In this document: in pieces, positions 1 to 8,197 of the stretch | Numbering within the stretch: position 1 is the stretch's first letter | Layout of the letters: each line of letters begins with the position of its first letter | DNA from: Paludibacteraceae bacterium | GTDB taxonomy: Bacteria; Bacteroidota; Bacteroidia; Bacteroidales; Paludibacteraceae | Direction of reading: 5' to 3' | Assembly (NCBI GenBank): GCA_017646805.1 | Contig: JAGCLW010000037.1 | Coordinates: 1-37,891, forward strand | DNA: 37,891 nucleotides | Notes under the pieces: model-generated | What the model was told of the DNA's origin: nothing | Seen by the model: the letters and a program-made list of their open reading frames with translations, nothing else | Database searches by the model: none | Program-made: the position numbers and the translations under genes

Positions 1-45
1 AAGATATTGCGTTTTTAAATCTACCATTTGGATTGTTTGGTTCAT
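1..45 (-). CDS. Start of a probable DegT/DnrJ/EryC1/StrS family aminotransferase (partial)
   Basis: Only the first 15 codons are inside the window; the gene runs off the left edge. An ATG at 43-45 on the minus strand opens a peptide reading MNQTIQMVDLKTQYL. The string IQMVDLKxQY is typical of the extreme N-terminus of PLP-dependent sugar aminotransferases of the DegT/StrS family, which make amino sugars for surface polysaccharides. A possible -7 promoter box (TATTTTTG, minus strand, 91-98) lies upstream, without a clear -33 element. The call rests on a short string, so it is tentative; the rest of the gene is needed to confirm it. Confidence 0.45.
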   Translation of the reverse strand, partial: MNQTIQMVDLKTQYL

Positions 46-142
46 AATGGCACGTAATCAATTGATTTTTTTAATTAACTTTTCAAACTACAAAAATAAT
101 ATATTTCTTTTGAATATAATAATTTTGAATATAAATGGAATT

Positions 143-183
143 AAAAAAAAAAATGTGAGTAATAAAAATTACCCACATTTTTT
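143..183 (-). terminator. Rho-independent terminator of the pyrB-pyrI-flavin reductase unit
   Basis: An 11-base stem with one mismatch (153-163 against 168-178, loop AAAA) is flanked by an A-run on the plus strand at 143-153, which is a U-run for minus-strand transcripts. It lies just after the stop of the flavin reductase gene at 192. Confidence 0.75.
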
Positions 184-191
184 TACGTTAT

Positions 192-764
192 TTATTTCTT
201 TTTCTTTTTTTGTACCGACCAACCAAATTTTCCGATTTGGTTTCCCAATTGATAATAATTTCCATGCGAATAGGCAATCAATTTTGCTTTTTCCATGTCA
301 AACTTTCCGGTTTCTGCATCAAAATATTTTTCATCTGCCTGAACATTGACAACTTCAGCAATAAACATATCGTGCGATCCTAACGGAATTATATTTTTCA
401 CTTTGCATTCTATGGATATTGGAGCTTCTTCAATAATTGGAGCCGAAACGTTAATCGAAGGTGCAGGAGTTAAATTCATTTCTTTAAATTTATTTAAATC
501 TTTTCCCGATTTTACTCCACACCAATCTGTGGCTTTTGCAAGTTCTTCGTTGGTAAGATTGATTACAAATTCGCCGCTTTTTTTAATTAAATCATAAGAA
601 TGTCGCGATGGTCGTACCGAAATATAGCACATTGCAGGTTCGCTACAAATTGTGCCTACCCACGCTACGGTGATAATGTTGTATTCTTCAGGAGAAGTTC
701 CGCACGAAACCATTACTGCCGGAATAGGATAAATCATCGTGCCCGGACGCCAATTTTGTTTCAT
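192..764 (-). CDS. Flavin reductase-like FMN-binding split-barrel protein
   Basis: A 190-residue protein of the flavin reductase-like / flavoredoxin family, which binds FMN in a split barrel. The N-terminal part (MIYPIPAVMVSCG, then NIITVAWVGTICSEPAMCYI) and the segment RPSRHSYDLIKKSGEFVINL are the usual FMN-site region of this family. The tail ends in a run of lysines. It starts 11 bases after the pyrI stop, so it is probably cotranscribed with pyrB-pyrI. Its substrate is not evident. A link to pyrimidine synthesis, for example redox supply, is only suggested by position. Length is normal for the family. Confidence 0.8.
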   Translation of the reverse strand: MKQNWRPGTMIYPIPAVMVSCGTSPEEYNIITVAWVGTICSEPAMCYISVRPSRHSYDLIKKSGEFVINLTNEELAKATDWCGVKSGKDLNKFKEMNLTPAPSINVSAPIIEEAPISIECKVKNIIPLGSHDMFIAEVVNVQADEKYFDAETGKFDMEKAKLIAYSHGNYYQLGNQIGKFGWSVQKKKKK

Positions 765-775
765 ATAAAAAACTT

Positions 776-1237
776 TTATGAATTAAACAAAATATCTTCT
801 TGCTCAATCATTCGCTCGCAATAATGACATTTTACATTGATTGATTCTTTGTCTACAACGTGAAATTTTGTTTCAATCGGTTGATTGTTTGTCACGCATT
901 TAGGATTTACGCATTTAATAATTCCACAAACTTGATCAGGCAATGTAAGTTTTTGTTTTTCAACAACTTTATAATCTTTTATGACATTCAAAACTGCATT
1001 GGGAGCAATCAATGCAATACGATTTATTTCTGAAGATTCAAAGTATTTATCTGTAATCTTTATAATTCCTTTCAATCCACTTTTTTTGCTTGAAAGATTA
1101 TTTCCTATTGTGATTTGGCTATCAAGTTTATCCAAGCCAAGAATAGAGACAACTTTAAACAATTTATCGGAAGGAATATGATCAATAACGGTTCCATTTT
1201 CAAGGGCAACCACTACTAATTCTTTTTTTTGATTCAT
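776..1237 (-). CDS. pyrI: Aspartate carbamoyltransferase regulatory chain
   Basis: This 153-residue protein is the regulatory chain of aspartate transcarbamoylase. It binds nucleotide effectors in its N-terminal half and contacts the catalytic chain through a zinc domain. The four zinc cysteines are present as C109-x4-C114 and C137-x2-C140. The length matches the E. coli protein. The gene starts 20 bases after pyrB stops, in the usual order pyrB then pyrI. The holoenzyme should therefore be an allosteric dodecamer of the E. coli type. There is no Shine-Dalgarno sequence, only an A-rich leader, as is common in Bacteroidota. Confidence 0.96.
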   Translation of the reverse strand: MNQKKELVVVALENGTVIDHIPSDKLFKVVSILGLDKLDSQITIGNNLSSKKSGLKGIIKITDKYFESSEINRIALIAPNAVLNVIKDYKVVEKQKLTLPDQVCGIIKCVNPKCVTNNQPIETKFHVVDKESINVKCHYCERMIEQEDILFNS

Positions 1238-1257
1238 AATTTTTTGATTTTATTCAA

Positions 1258-2163
1258 TTAAATAAGTCCTAATGCATCACAAATAATTGCTTGACGAGCA
1301 TAAACTCCATTTTTTGCTTGTTGAAAATAATATGCTTTTGGAGATTCGTCCACATCTTCTGCTATTTCTCCGACACGAGGAAGCGGATGAAGAACACGTA
1401 AATTTTCTTTTGTTCCTTCCAACATATTTTTTTTCAATGTGTATACATTTTTAACCTTTTCATATTCCACCAAATCAAGGAATCGCTCTCTTTGAACACG
1501 TGTCATATACAAAATATCTGCTTCTGATATGTCATTTAATTCAGACATTTCTCGGTATTCAATTCCTTTTTCATAACAAAAACGCTTATATTCTTCTGGC
1601 ATTTTCAATTCATCAGGAGCAATAAATGTAAATTTAGGATTGAAATGCGACATTGCCATCAATAAAGAATGTACCGTACGACCATATTTCAAGTCACCGA
1701 CCATGTAAATATTTAAGTTTTCCAACGTTCCTTGAGTTTTCTTTATTGAATACAAATCCAACATCGTTTGTGTTGGGTGTTGATTAGCTCCATCTCCGGC
1801 ATTGATAATTGGAACATTGGAAACTTCCGAAGCATAACGGGCGGCTCCATCAAGTGGATGACGCATGACAATAAGATCGGCATAATTGCTTACCATGATA
1901 ATGGTATCTTTCAAAGTCTCGCCTTTCGACGTGCTTGTATTTGATGCGTCAGAAAAACCAATCACTCGCCCACCCAACCGATTGATTGCCGTTTCAAAAC
2001 TTAATCTTGTTCGAGTTGATGGCTCAAAAAACAACGTTGCCACAACCTTATTTTTCAATAAATCTTGATTTGGATTTACTTCGAAACGTTCTGCCGCTTC
2101 AACAATTTTCAAGATTTTTTCTTTTGAATAATCCGTAATAGAGACTAAACTTTTAACATTCAT
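1258..2163 (-). CDS. pyrB: Aspartate carbamoyltransferase catalytic chain
   Basis: A 301-residue catalytic chain that joins carbamoyl phosphate and aspartate to give carbamoyl aspartate, the first committed step of pyrimidine synthesis. The carbamoyl-phosphate loop S49-T-R-T52 lies in [10 protein letters not shown]. Lys80, which reaches into the neighbouring active site, lies in SKGETLKDT. Arg101 (RHPLDG), His129 and Gln132 ([11 protein letters not shown]) and the HPLPR loop are all there, so the enzyme looks active. It has its own promoter region: the upstream carAB gene ends in a terminator at 2337-2368, and -7-like boxes follow. It heads the unit pyrB-pyrI-flavin reductase. Confidence 0.97.
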   Translation of the reverse strand: MNVKSLVSITDYSKEKILKIVEAAERFEVNPNQDLLKNKVVATLFFEPSTRTRLSFETAINRLGGRVIGFSDASNTSTSKGETLKDTIIMVSNYADLIVMRHPLDGAARYASEVSNVPIINAGDGANQHPTQTMLDLYSIKKTQGTLENLNIYMVGDLKYGRTVHSLLMAMSHFNPKFTFIAPDELKMPEEYKRFCYEKGIEYREMSELNDISEADILYMTRVQRERFLDLVEYEKVKNVYTLKKNMLEGTKENLRVLHPLPRVGEIAEDVDESPKAYYFQQAKNGVYARQAIICDALGLI

Positions 2164-2206
2164 ATAATTATATATTTATGTAGAAAAATACAAAACCGCA
2201 ATTATG

Positions 2207-2261
2207 CAAAGATAAGATTATTTCTTTTCTTTTTCTATTTTTTATATTTCATACAAAGATA
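2207..2261 (-). promoter_or_regulatory. Two candidate -7 boxes upstream of pyrB
   Basis: Two copies of TATCTTTG (minus strand, 2207-2214 and 2254-2261) match the Bacteroidota -7 consensus TAnnTTTG in the 220-base gap between the carAB terminator and pyrB. Neither has a TTG at the ideal 19 to 21 base spacing, so which one is used cannot be told. Confidence 0.45.
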
Positions 2262-2336
2262 CGAAAAAACACTATTACATATTGATATTATAGTTTTTTT
2301 ATTTGTTATAATCTTGTATTATTAACAAATAGAAAC

Positions 2337-2368
2337 AAAAAAAGCCGTATTTTACTACGACTTTTTTT
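2337..2368 (-). terminator. Rho-independent terminator after carAB
   Basis: A 13-base A/T-and-GC stem (2337-2349 against 2356-2368, one G-U pair) ends in a U-run for the minus strand. It separates carAB from pyrB, so these are distinct transcription units. Confidence 0.8.
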
Positions 2369-2387
2369 GTAAGAAAAATTAATCTGA

Positions 2388-5300
2388 TTATTTATATTCA
2401 CTCCAAGTTTTAATGTCAATTCCTTCTTCATTCATTTTGCAGAAAGATTTGATAAATGCACTTGCTAAACGAGCATTTGTAATCAATGGAATACTAAAAT
2501 CTATTGCTCCACGACGAATCTTATAACCATTTGAAAGTTCGCGTTTTGTAAGATCTTTAGGAATGTTAATAACGAGGTCAAATTCTTTATTAGCAATCAT
2601 ATCCATCACTTTTAAGTTTCCTTCTTCGTCTGGCCAACTTACAAGTACAGAATCTACTCCGTTTTCTGTTAAAAACTTATGCGTTCCTCCTGTTGTGAAA
2701 AGATTGTATCCATTTTTAATCAAAAGTTTGCATGCATCTATCAATTCAACTTTTGAACGAGAATCTCCAGAAGAAACCAATATATTTTTTTCCGGAACAC
2801 GATAGCCGACCGAAATCATTGCCGTAAGAAGTGCATCATCAAAATTAGATCCAATACATCCTACTTCACCTGTAGAGGCCATATCAACACCAAGAACCGG
2901 ATCTGCTTTTTGCAAACGAGTAAATGAGAATTGAGAAGCTTTGATACCTACATAATCAAGATCAAACTCTGAACGATTTGGTTTTTCAACAGGAATTCCT
3001 AACATAACTTTCGTTGCCAATTCGATGAAATTAAGTTTTAACACTTTTGACACGAATGGGAATGAGCGAGATGCACGAAGATTACATTCAATTACTTTTA
3101 TGTCATTATCTTTTGCCAAAAATTGAATATTGAATGGTCCTGAGATATGCAATTCTTTTGCAATTTTTCCAGCAATTTTCTTAATTCTACGAACTGTTTC
3201 AACGTATAATTTTTGTGGAGGGAATTGTATTGTTGCATCTCCGGAATGCACTCCGGCAAATTCTACGTGTTCAGAAATTGCATAAACAACGACTTCCCCA
3301 TTTTGAGCAACTGCGTCAAATTCAATTTCTTTGCATTTTTCAATAAATTCTGAAACTACAACAGGATGTTCTTGTGAAACATTTGCCGCAAGTTTTAAGA
3401 ATTCCACCAATTCTTCTGTATTAGAGCAAACATTCATTGCAGCTCCGGATAATACATACGATGGACGAACCAATACCGGAAATCCTACGCTATCCACAAA
3501 CGAATGAATTTCATCGAGAGATGTCAATTCTTTCCAACGAGGTTGATCTACGCCAATTCTATCAAGCATTGAAGAGAATTTATGTCTATCTTCCGCATTG
3601 TCAATATCAACTGCCTGTGTACCAAGAATTTTTACATTTGATTGATCCAATTTTAAAGCCAAATTATTTGGAATTTGACCACCGGTTGACACAATCACAC
3701 CATGAGGATCTTCTAATTCAATAATATCACGAACACGTTCATAACTTAATTCATCAAAATACAAACGGTCTGTAATATCATAATCCGTCGATACGGTTTC
3801 CGGGTTATAATTGATAACAACCGAACGATAACCTTCTTTGCGAATCGTGTTAAGTGCATTTACCGAACACCAATCAAATTCAACTGAAGAACCAATACGA
3901 TAAGCTCCCGAGCCGAGTACTATTACCGATTGTTTGTCTTTATAAAATTCTATATCATGCTCCGTTCCGTTGTAGGTCAAATATAAATAATTTGTTTGAG
4001 CCGGATATTCTGCTGCAAGAGTATCGATTTGTTTTACTACCGGACGAATGCCACGACGTTCACGTTCTGTACGAATTGTATCTTTTGGCGTTTTTGTTTT
4101 ATAAACAAGACGAGCCATTTGGAAGTCTGAAAAACCGATTTGTTTTGCATGAACAAATAATTCTGTAGGAATTTCTTCTCGTGTATTGTATTTTTCCAAC
4201 TCATGAGAAGTCTCGATGATATGTTGAAGTTTATACAAGAACCATTTGTCGATTTTTGTCAATTCATAAATACGATCAACCGAATAACCTTGTTCTAATG
4301 CTTGTGATAAATAGAATACACGTTTATCCGTTGGAGAAGCCAATTCTTCATCTAATTTATCTGTAAATAATTCTTTATTTGCAACAAATCCATGCATTCC
4401 TTGTTGAATCATACGAAGACCTTTTTGGAAAGTTTCTTCAAAATTACGTCCAATCGACATAATTTCTCCAACAGATTTCATCGATGATCCGATTTCTCTA
4501 CTTACACCATGGAATTTAGCCAAATCCCAACGTGGAATTTTTATTACAACATAATCAATTGAAGGTTCAAAATAAGCCGGTGTTGTTTTTGTAACCGAAT
4601 TTTTTAATTCATGCAATCCATATCCCAAACCTATTTTTGCAGCCACAAAAGCCAATGGATAACCTGTCGCTTTTGAAGCAAGTGCCGACGAACGACTAAG
4701 ACGAGCATTGATTTCTATCACGCGATAATCTTCACTTTGTGTGTCGAATGCGAATTGCACATTACACTCTCCTACAATGCCCACATGTTGCACAATACTA
4801 ATTGCTATAGAACGAAGTTTTGAAATTTCAGAATTTGTAAGTGTTTGGCATGGTGCAACCACAATACTTTCTCCGGTATGAATTCCAAGTGGGTCAAAGT
4901 TTTCCATATTACATACCGTGATACAATTACCAAATTTATCACGAACAACCTCAAATTCAATTTCTTTCCAACCTTTTAATGATTTCTCAACTAAAAGTTG
5001 CGGAGAATAATTCAATGATTTTTCTGCCAAAACATGGAGTTCTTCAGGATTGTTGCAAAAACCACTTCCAAGACCTCCTAATGCATACGCTGCACGAATA
5101 ATTACAGGATAACCCAAATCTTCCGCCGCTTTATGTGCATCTTCGATTGTATCTACCGCAAAACTTTTAATCGTTTTAACGTTGATTTCATCTAACTTTT
5201 TAACAAATAAATCACGGTCTTCCGTATCTATAATTGCTTGAACCGGAGTTCCTAATACACGTACGTTATATTTTTCGAGCAATCCGGCTTCAAAAATTTT

Positions 5301-6695
5301 CACTCCGCAATTTAATGCTGTTTGTCCTCCAAACGCAAGTAATAATCCATCAGGTTGTTCTTTTTGAATAACTTTTTCAACAAAATATGGAGTCACAGGA
5401 AGGAAATATATTTTGTCTGCAACTCCTTCTGATGTTTGCACCGTCGCAATATTTGGATTGATCAAAACTGTTTCAATTCCTTCTTCTTTAAGAGCTTTAA
5501 GTGCTTGACTTCCAGAATAATCAAACTCTCCGGCTTCTCCAATTTTAAGAGCTCCTGAACCTAAAATCAATACCTTTTTAGGTTTTGGAATATCCAAGCC
5601 TTCTACTTTTGGCAACCAATTGATTTTTCCATTTGCTATTGCTTCTACAAAAGCATCAAAAACGTATGATTCTGATGAGAAATTTGCAGAGAAAAATGGT
5701 TTTGTTTTATGACGAAATCCTTCATTTGTATTGTCATTCAAATTTACATACAAAGGTTCCCAATCCATTGGCAAAGAAGAAGAATCTACCGTATAAGCAG
5801 TGTTTTGATTGCTTATAAAACTACGATTTGTATCAACCATCATTACAGGTTGATTGCTTCCTCTATGTCCGGCTTTCAATTTATAAGTTGTCGCACCAAT
5901 TGCTTTTGCCATCAAAAGATTTCCCATATTAAGTCCTAATATAGGTTTATCTTCTGTCATTGCTTTACGAATATTTTCTATGGTTTTTGTACAAAGATCT
6001 GGATTACCCGGTCCATTTGAAATAACCAATCCATCGTATTGCATAGTTGTAAAATCGTAGTTCCATGGCACTCTTACCACTTTTACGTTACGTTCTGTAA
6101 GAGAACGAATTATACTATGTTTTACTCCGCAATCCACTACTACTACCGTCTTATCTCCATTCCCGTATGTAACTACTTCATTACAACTAACTTGATCTAC
6201 CCAATTGATTTCGTCACGATTGATGAAATCAACCGGATTGTTTTCAAATTCAAGTTTTGCTTTCATTACTCCATTTTCACGAATAATTTTTGTTAATTCG
6301 CGAGTATCAACACCATAAATCGCAGGCACTTTTTCTTCTTTCAACCAATCAGCTAAAGAGCGAACTGCGTTCCAATGTGAATATTGAAATGAGTAATCTG
6401 AAACAACCAATGCTTTTACATGAATTTTTTCACTTTCAAAATATTTTGAAAGTCCATTTTCAATTGCCGATTCTGGTACTCCATAATTACCTATCAATGG
6501 ATAGGTTGCAACCATGATTTGTCCGGCATAGGTAGGATCAGTTAAAGATTCTGGGTATCCAATCATTGCGGTAGAAAAAACTATTTCTCCTGCAGTTGAA
6601 AACTCATATCCAAATGATTTACCTTCAAATACTTGACCATTTTCAAGTACTAACTTAACCTTTTTAGGGTTTAAAACTTCGTTCATCATACTCAT
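2388..6695 (-). CDS. carAB: Fused carbamoyl-phosphate synthase (CarA-CarB in one chain) with a degenerate glutaminase site
   Basis: A single 1435-residue chain. Residues about 12-160 are the CarA N-terminal domain (GYPESLTDPTYAGQI). Residues about 182-356 are a class I glutaminase fold. From about 372 on comes CarB: a first ATP-grasp half (FDYSGSQALKALKEEGIETV), a middle linker domain, a second ATP-grasp half (VEFDWCSVNALNTIRKEG) and a C-terminal MGS-like allosteric domain from about 1300. It makes carbamoyl phosphate for pyrimidines and perhaps arginine. The glutaminase triad is broken. The usual G-I-C-L-G-H is GLNMGN, with Asn256 at the nucleophile; the usual H-P-E is Ser340-Ser341-Glu342. 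Glutamine hydrolysis should be lost, leaving ammonia as nitrogen donor, as in animal CPS1. Segments such as EEKVPAIYGVDTR and KPFF also resemble CPS1. The ORF is open throughout, so the changes are not frameshift artefacts. Confidence 0.93.
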   Translation of the reverse strand: MSMMNEVLNPKKVKLVLENGQVFEGKSFGYEFSTAGEIVFSTAMIGYPESLTDPTYAGQIMVATYPLIGNYGVPESAIENGLSKYFESEKIHVKALVVSDYSFQYSHWNAVRSLADWLKEEKVPAIYGVDTRELTKIIRENGVMKAKLEFENNPVDFINRDEINWVDQVSCNEVVTYGNGDKTVVVVDCGVKHSIIRSLTERNVKVVRVPWNYDFTTMQYDGLVISNGPGNPDLCTKTIENIRKAMTEDKPILGLNMGNLLMAKAIGATTYKLKAGHRGSNQPVMMVDTNRSFISNQNTAYTVDSSSLPMDWEPLYVNLNDNTNEGFRHKTKPFFSANFSSESYVFDAFVEAIANGKINWLPKVEGLDIPKPKKVLILGSGALKIGEAGEFDYSGSQALKALKEEGIETVLINPNIATVQTSEGVADKIYFLPVTPYFVEKVIQKEQPDGLLLAFGGQTALNCGVKIFEAGLLEKYNVRVLGTPVQAIIDTEDRDLFVKKLDEINVKTIKSFAVDTIEDAHKAAEDLGYPVIIRAAYALGGLGSGFCNNPEELHVLAEKSLNYSPQLLVEKSLKGWKEIEFEVVRDKFGNCITVCNMENFDPLGIHTGESIVVAPCQTLTNSEISKLRSIAISIVQHVGIVGECNVQFAFDTQSEDYRVIEINARLSRSSALASKATGYPLAFVAAKIGLGYGLHELKNSVTKTTPAYFEPSIDYVVIKIPRWDLAKFHGVSREIGSSMKSVGEIMSIGRNFEETFQKGLRMIQQGMHGFVANKELFTDKLDEELASPTDKRVFYLSQALEQGYSVDRIYELTKIDKWFLYKLQHIIETSHELEKYNTREEIPTELFVHAKQIGFSDFQMARLVYKTKTPKDTIRTERERRGIRPVVKQIDTLAAEYPAQTNYLYLTYNGTEHDIEFYKDKQSVIVLGSGAYRIGSSVEFDWCSVNALNTIRKEGYRSVVINYNPETVSTDYDITDRLYFDELSYERVRDIIELEDPHGVIVSTGGQIPNNLALKLDQSNVKILGTQAVDIDNAEDRHKFSSMLDRIGVDQPRWKELTSLDEIHSFVDSVGFPVLVRPSYVLSGAAMNVCSNTEELVEFLKLAANVSQEHPVVVSEFIEKCKEIEFDAVAQNGEVVVYAISEHVEFAGVHSGDATIQFPPQKLYVETVRRIKKIAGKIAKELHISGPFNIQFLAKDNDIKVIECNLRASRSFPFVSKVLKLNFIELATKVMLGIPVEKPNRSEFDLDYVGIKASQFSFTRLQKADPVLGVDMASTGEVGCIGSNFDDALLTAMISVGYRVPEKNILVSSGDSRSKVELIDACKLLIKNGYNLFTTGGTHKFLTENGVDSVLVSWPDEEGNLKVMDMIANKEFDLVINIPKDLTKRELSNGYKIRRGAIDFSIPLITNARLASAFIKSFCKMNEEGIDIKTWSEYK

Positions 6696-6818
6696 TTGTA
6701 TAATTTTATATTTAGCTTTTAAATATTCTTTTCTATTTTTTTTATCTATGACTTTGAAAACTACAAGATTTTTACAAATAGCTATATTTCAAGTCTTTAT
6801 AAAAAAATCTTTTATTAC

Positions 6819-6907
6819 TACACGTCATTTCAACCGACAAAGATACGGAATATTTAATAGAAAACAAGGTCTAAAATAAAGTTTTCAAAGTTTTTTACAC
6901 GTCATTT
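6819..6907. repeat. 12-base direct repeat bracketing the carAB promoter
   Basis: TACACGTCATTT occurs at 6819-6830 and again at 6896-6907. The carAB promoter lies between the two copies. One copy is at the predicted transcript start and one upstream of the -33 element, a layout compatible with a pair of regulator sites. No known regulator is recognised. Confidence 0.5.
6838..6867 (-). promoter_or_regulatory. Promoter of carAB (Bacteroidota type)
   Basis: On the minus strand, TTG (6865-6867), a 19-base spacer and TATCTTTG (6838-6845) match the Bacteroidota primary sigma consensus. The start site would be near 6831, leaving a leader of about 135 bases. Confidence 0.7.
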
Positions 6908-6999
6908 TTTTTATGTTTACTTATGAAACTAAAAATCAAATATTTAAATATAAAAACCTTATTTTTTTGTGTTTTATATTACGTGTTTTACGTAACCAA

Positions 7000-7031
7000 A
7001 AGAAGCAGATACAAAAAAGTATCTGCTTCTT
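7000..7031 (-). terminator. Hairpin after dxr, probable terminator
   Basis: A perfect 13-base stem (7000-7012 against 7019-7031, loop of six A) follows the dxr stop at 7047. The U-run after the stem is weak (UU then GG), so termination may be inefficient. Confidence 0.55.
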
Positions 7032-7046
7032 GGGTAATGTATTATT

Positions 7047-8195
7047 TTATATAAAATCTTGTGCTATTCGGCGAGCTTCTTTATCACTCATCACATAATC
7101 TTCATAAGTTGGATTTGCTATAAAAGTTGCTTTTTGCATGGTTTTTTCAATGACATCGCTCATTTGTAAAAAGCTACATTCATTTCTTAAAAATGCCGCA
7201 ACCACCACTTCGTTTGCCGCATTAAGTACACAAGCCGCATTTCCTCCTTTTTTCATTGCTTCGTATGCAAATGAAAGATTGCGAAATTTCTTTGTATCCG
7301 GCTTTTCAAAAGTCAATTGATTGTATTTTGAAAAATCAAGACGAGGATAATTGTTTTTTAGTCGTTGTGGATAAGCAAATGCGTATTGAATCGGTAATTT
7401 CATATCAGGAAGTCCCAATTGTGCAATCACTGCACCATCATTATATTGAACCATGGAATGAACAATTGATTGCGGATGAACCGAAACTTCAATTTGATCC
7501 GGAGATAAACCAAACAACCATTTTGCTTCAATAACTTCAAACCCTTTATTCATCATACTTGCCGAATCAATTGTAATTTTTGCTCCCATTGTCCAATTTG
7601 GATGTTTCAAAGCTTGATCCTTCGTGACATATTTTAATTCTTCTAACGATAAAGTTCGAAAAGGACCGCCCGATGCCGTAATTATAATTTTTTCTACTGT
7701 CCGAACATCTTCGCCGACCATGGATTGAAAAATAGCAGAATGTTCGGAATCAACGGGTAAAATTCCAACTTTATTTTTAATCGCTAATTTTGTAATTAAA
7801 TCTCCCGCCACGACTAATGTTTCTTTGTTGGCAAGAGCGATTGTTTTCCCTGCATTGATTGCATTAATTGTTGGTTTCAGTCCTGCATATCCAACCATTG
7901 CTGTCAACACAATATCGCTCACTTCCATTCCTGCAACATCAGCAATACTATCTTCTCCGGCAAAAACTTTTATTGGCAAATCAGATAACGCATTTTTTAC
8001 GGTTTCGTACTTATCTTCATTGCCAATAACAACTATTTCAGGATTAAATTTTCGTGCTTGTTTTATCAATAAATCTGCATTATTTCCTGCAGTAAGAATG
8101 TATGCTTCAAACAAATCCGATTGTTCTTCTATCACCTCTAAAGCTTGCGTTCCAATCGAACCGGTAGAACCTAATATTGTAATTTTTTTCTTCAT
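7047..8195 (-). CDS. dxr: 1-deoxy-D-xylulose 5-phosphate reductoisomerase
   Basis: The second enzyme of the MEP pathway. It converts DXP to MEP with NADPH and a divalent metal. The NADPH loop GSTGSIGTQAL is at the N-terminus. The metal site PVDSEHSAIFQS and the substrate loops ITASGGPF, HPNWTMGAKITIDSASMMNKG and VHPQSIVHSMV are all intact, so it should be active and fosmidomycin-type sites are conserved. I chose ATG at 8195 (382 residues) over an in-frame TTG at 8201, because the M23 gene stops at 8198-8200, giving a TGACAATG junction that suggests coupled translation. Last gene of the Crp-M23-dxr run. Confidence 0.97.
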   Translation of the reverse strand: MKKKITILGSTGSIGTQALEVIEEQSDLFEAYILTAGNNADLLIKQARKFNPEIVVIGNEDKYETVKNALSDLPIKVFAGEDSIADVAGMEVSDIVLTAMVGYAGLKPTINAINAGKTIALANKETLVVAGDLITKLAIKNKVGILPVDSEHSAIFQSMVGEDVRTVEKIIITASGGPFRTLSLEELKYVTKDQALKHPNWTMGAKITIDSASMMNKGFEVIEAKWLFGLSPDQIEVSVHPQSIVHSMVQYNDGAVIAQLGLPDMKLPIQYAFAYPQRLKNNYPRLDFSKYNQLTFEKPDTKKFRNLSFAYEAMKKGGNAACVLNAANEVVVAAFLRNECSFLQMSDVIEKTMQKATFIANPTYEDYVMSDKEARRIAQDFI

Positions 8196-8197
8196 TG

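Larger units (their letters stand above)
6696..7046. other. Intergenic region between carAB and dxr
   Basis: This 351-base gene-free stretch holds the carAB promoter and leader and the hairpin after dxr. The carAB leader (about 135 bases) can form an A/T-rich 9-base stem (6765-6773 against 6803-6811) around the palindrome ATAGCTAT. A short hairpin TTACGT-GTTTT-ACGTAA lies near 6979-6995. No convincing small gene or known riboswitch is visible. Confidence 0.6.

Noticed and set aside
47..349. Open frame of 100 codons on the plus strand at the left end
   Set aside because: It runs antisense into the flavin reductase gene, crosses its terminator and has AT-driven composition.
2388..6695. Possibility that the carA-carB fusion or dead glutaminase site is a sequencing or assembly error
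   Set aside because: The frame is open over 4.3 kb, the flanking residues of the glutaminase domain are well kept, and three separate active-site positions have changed by substitution, not by a frameshift.
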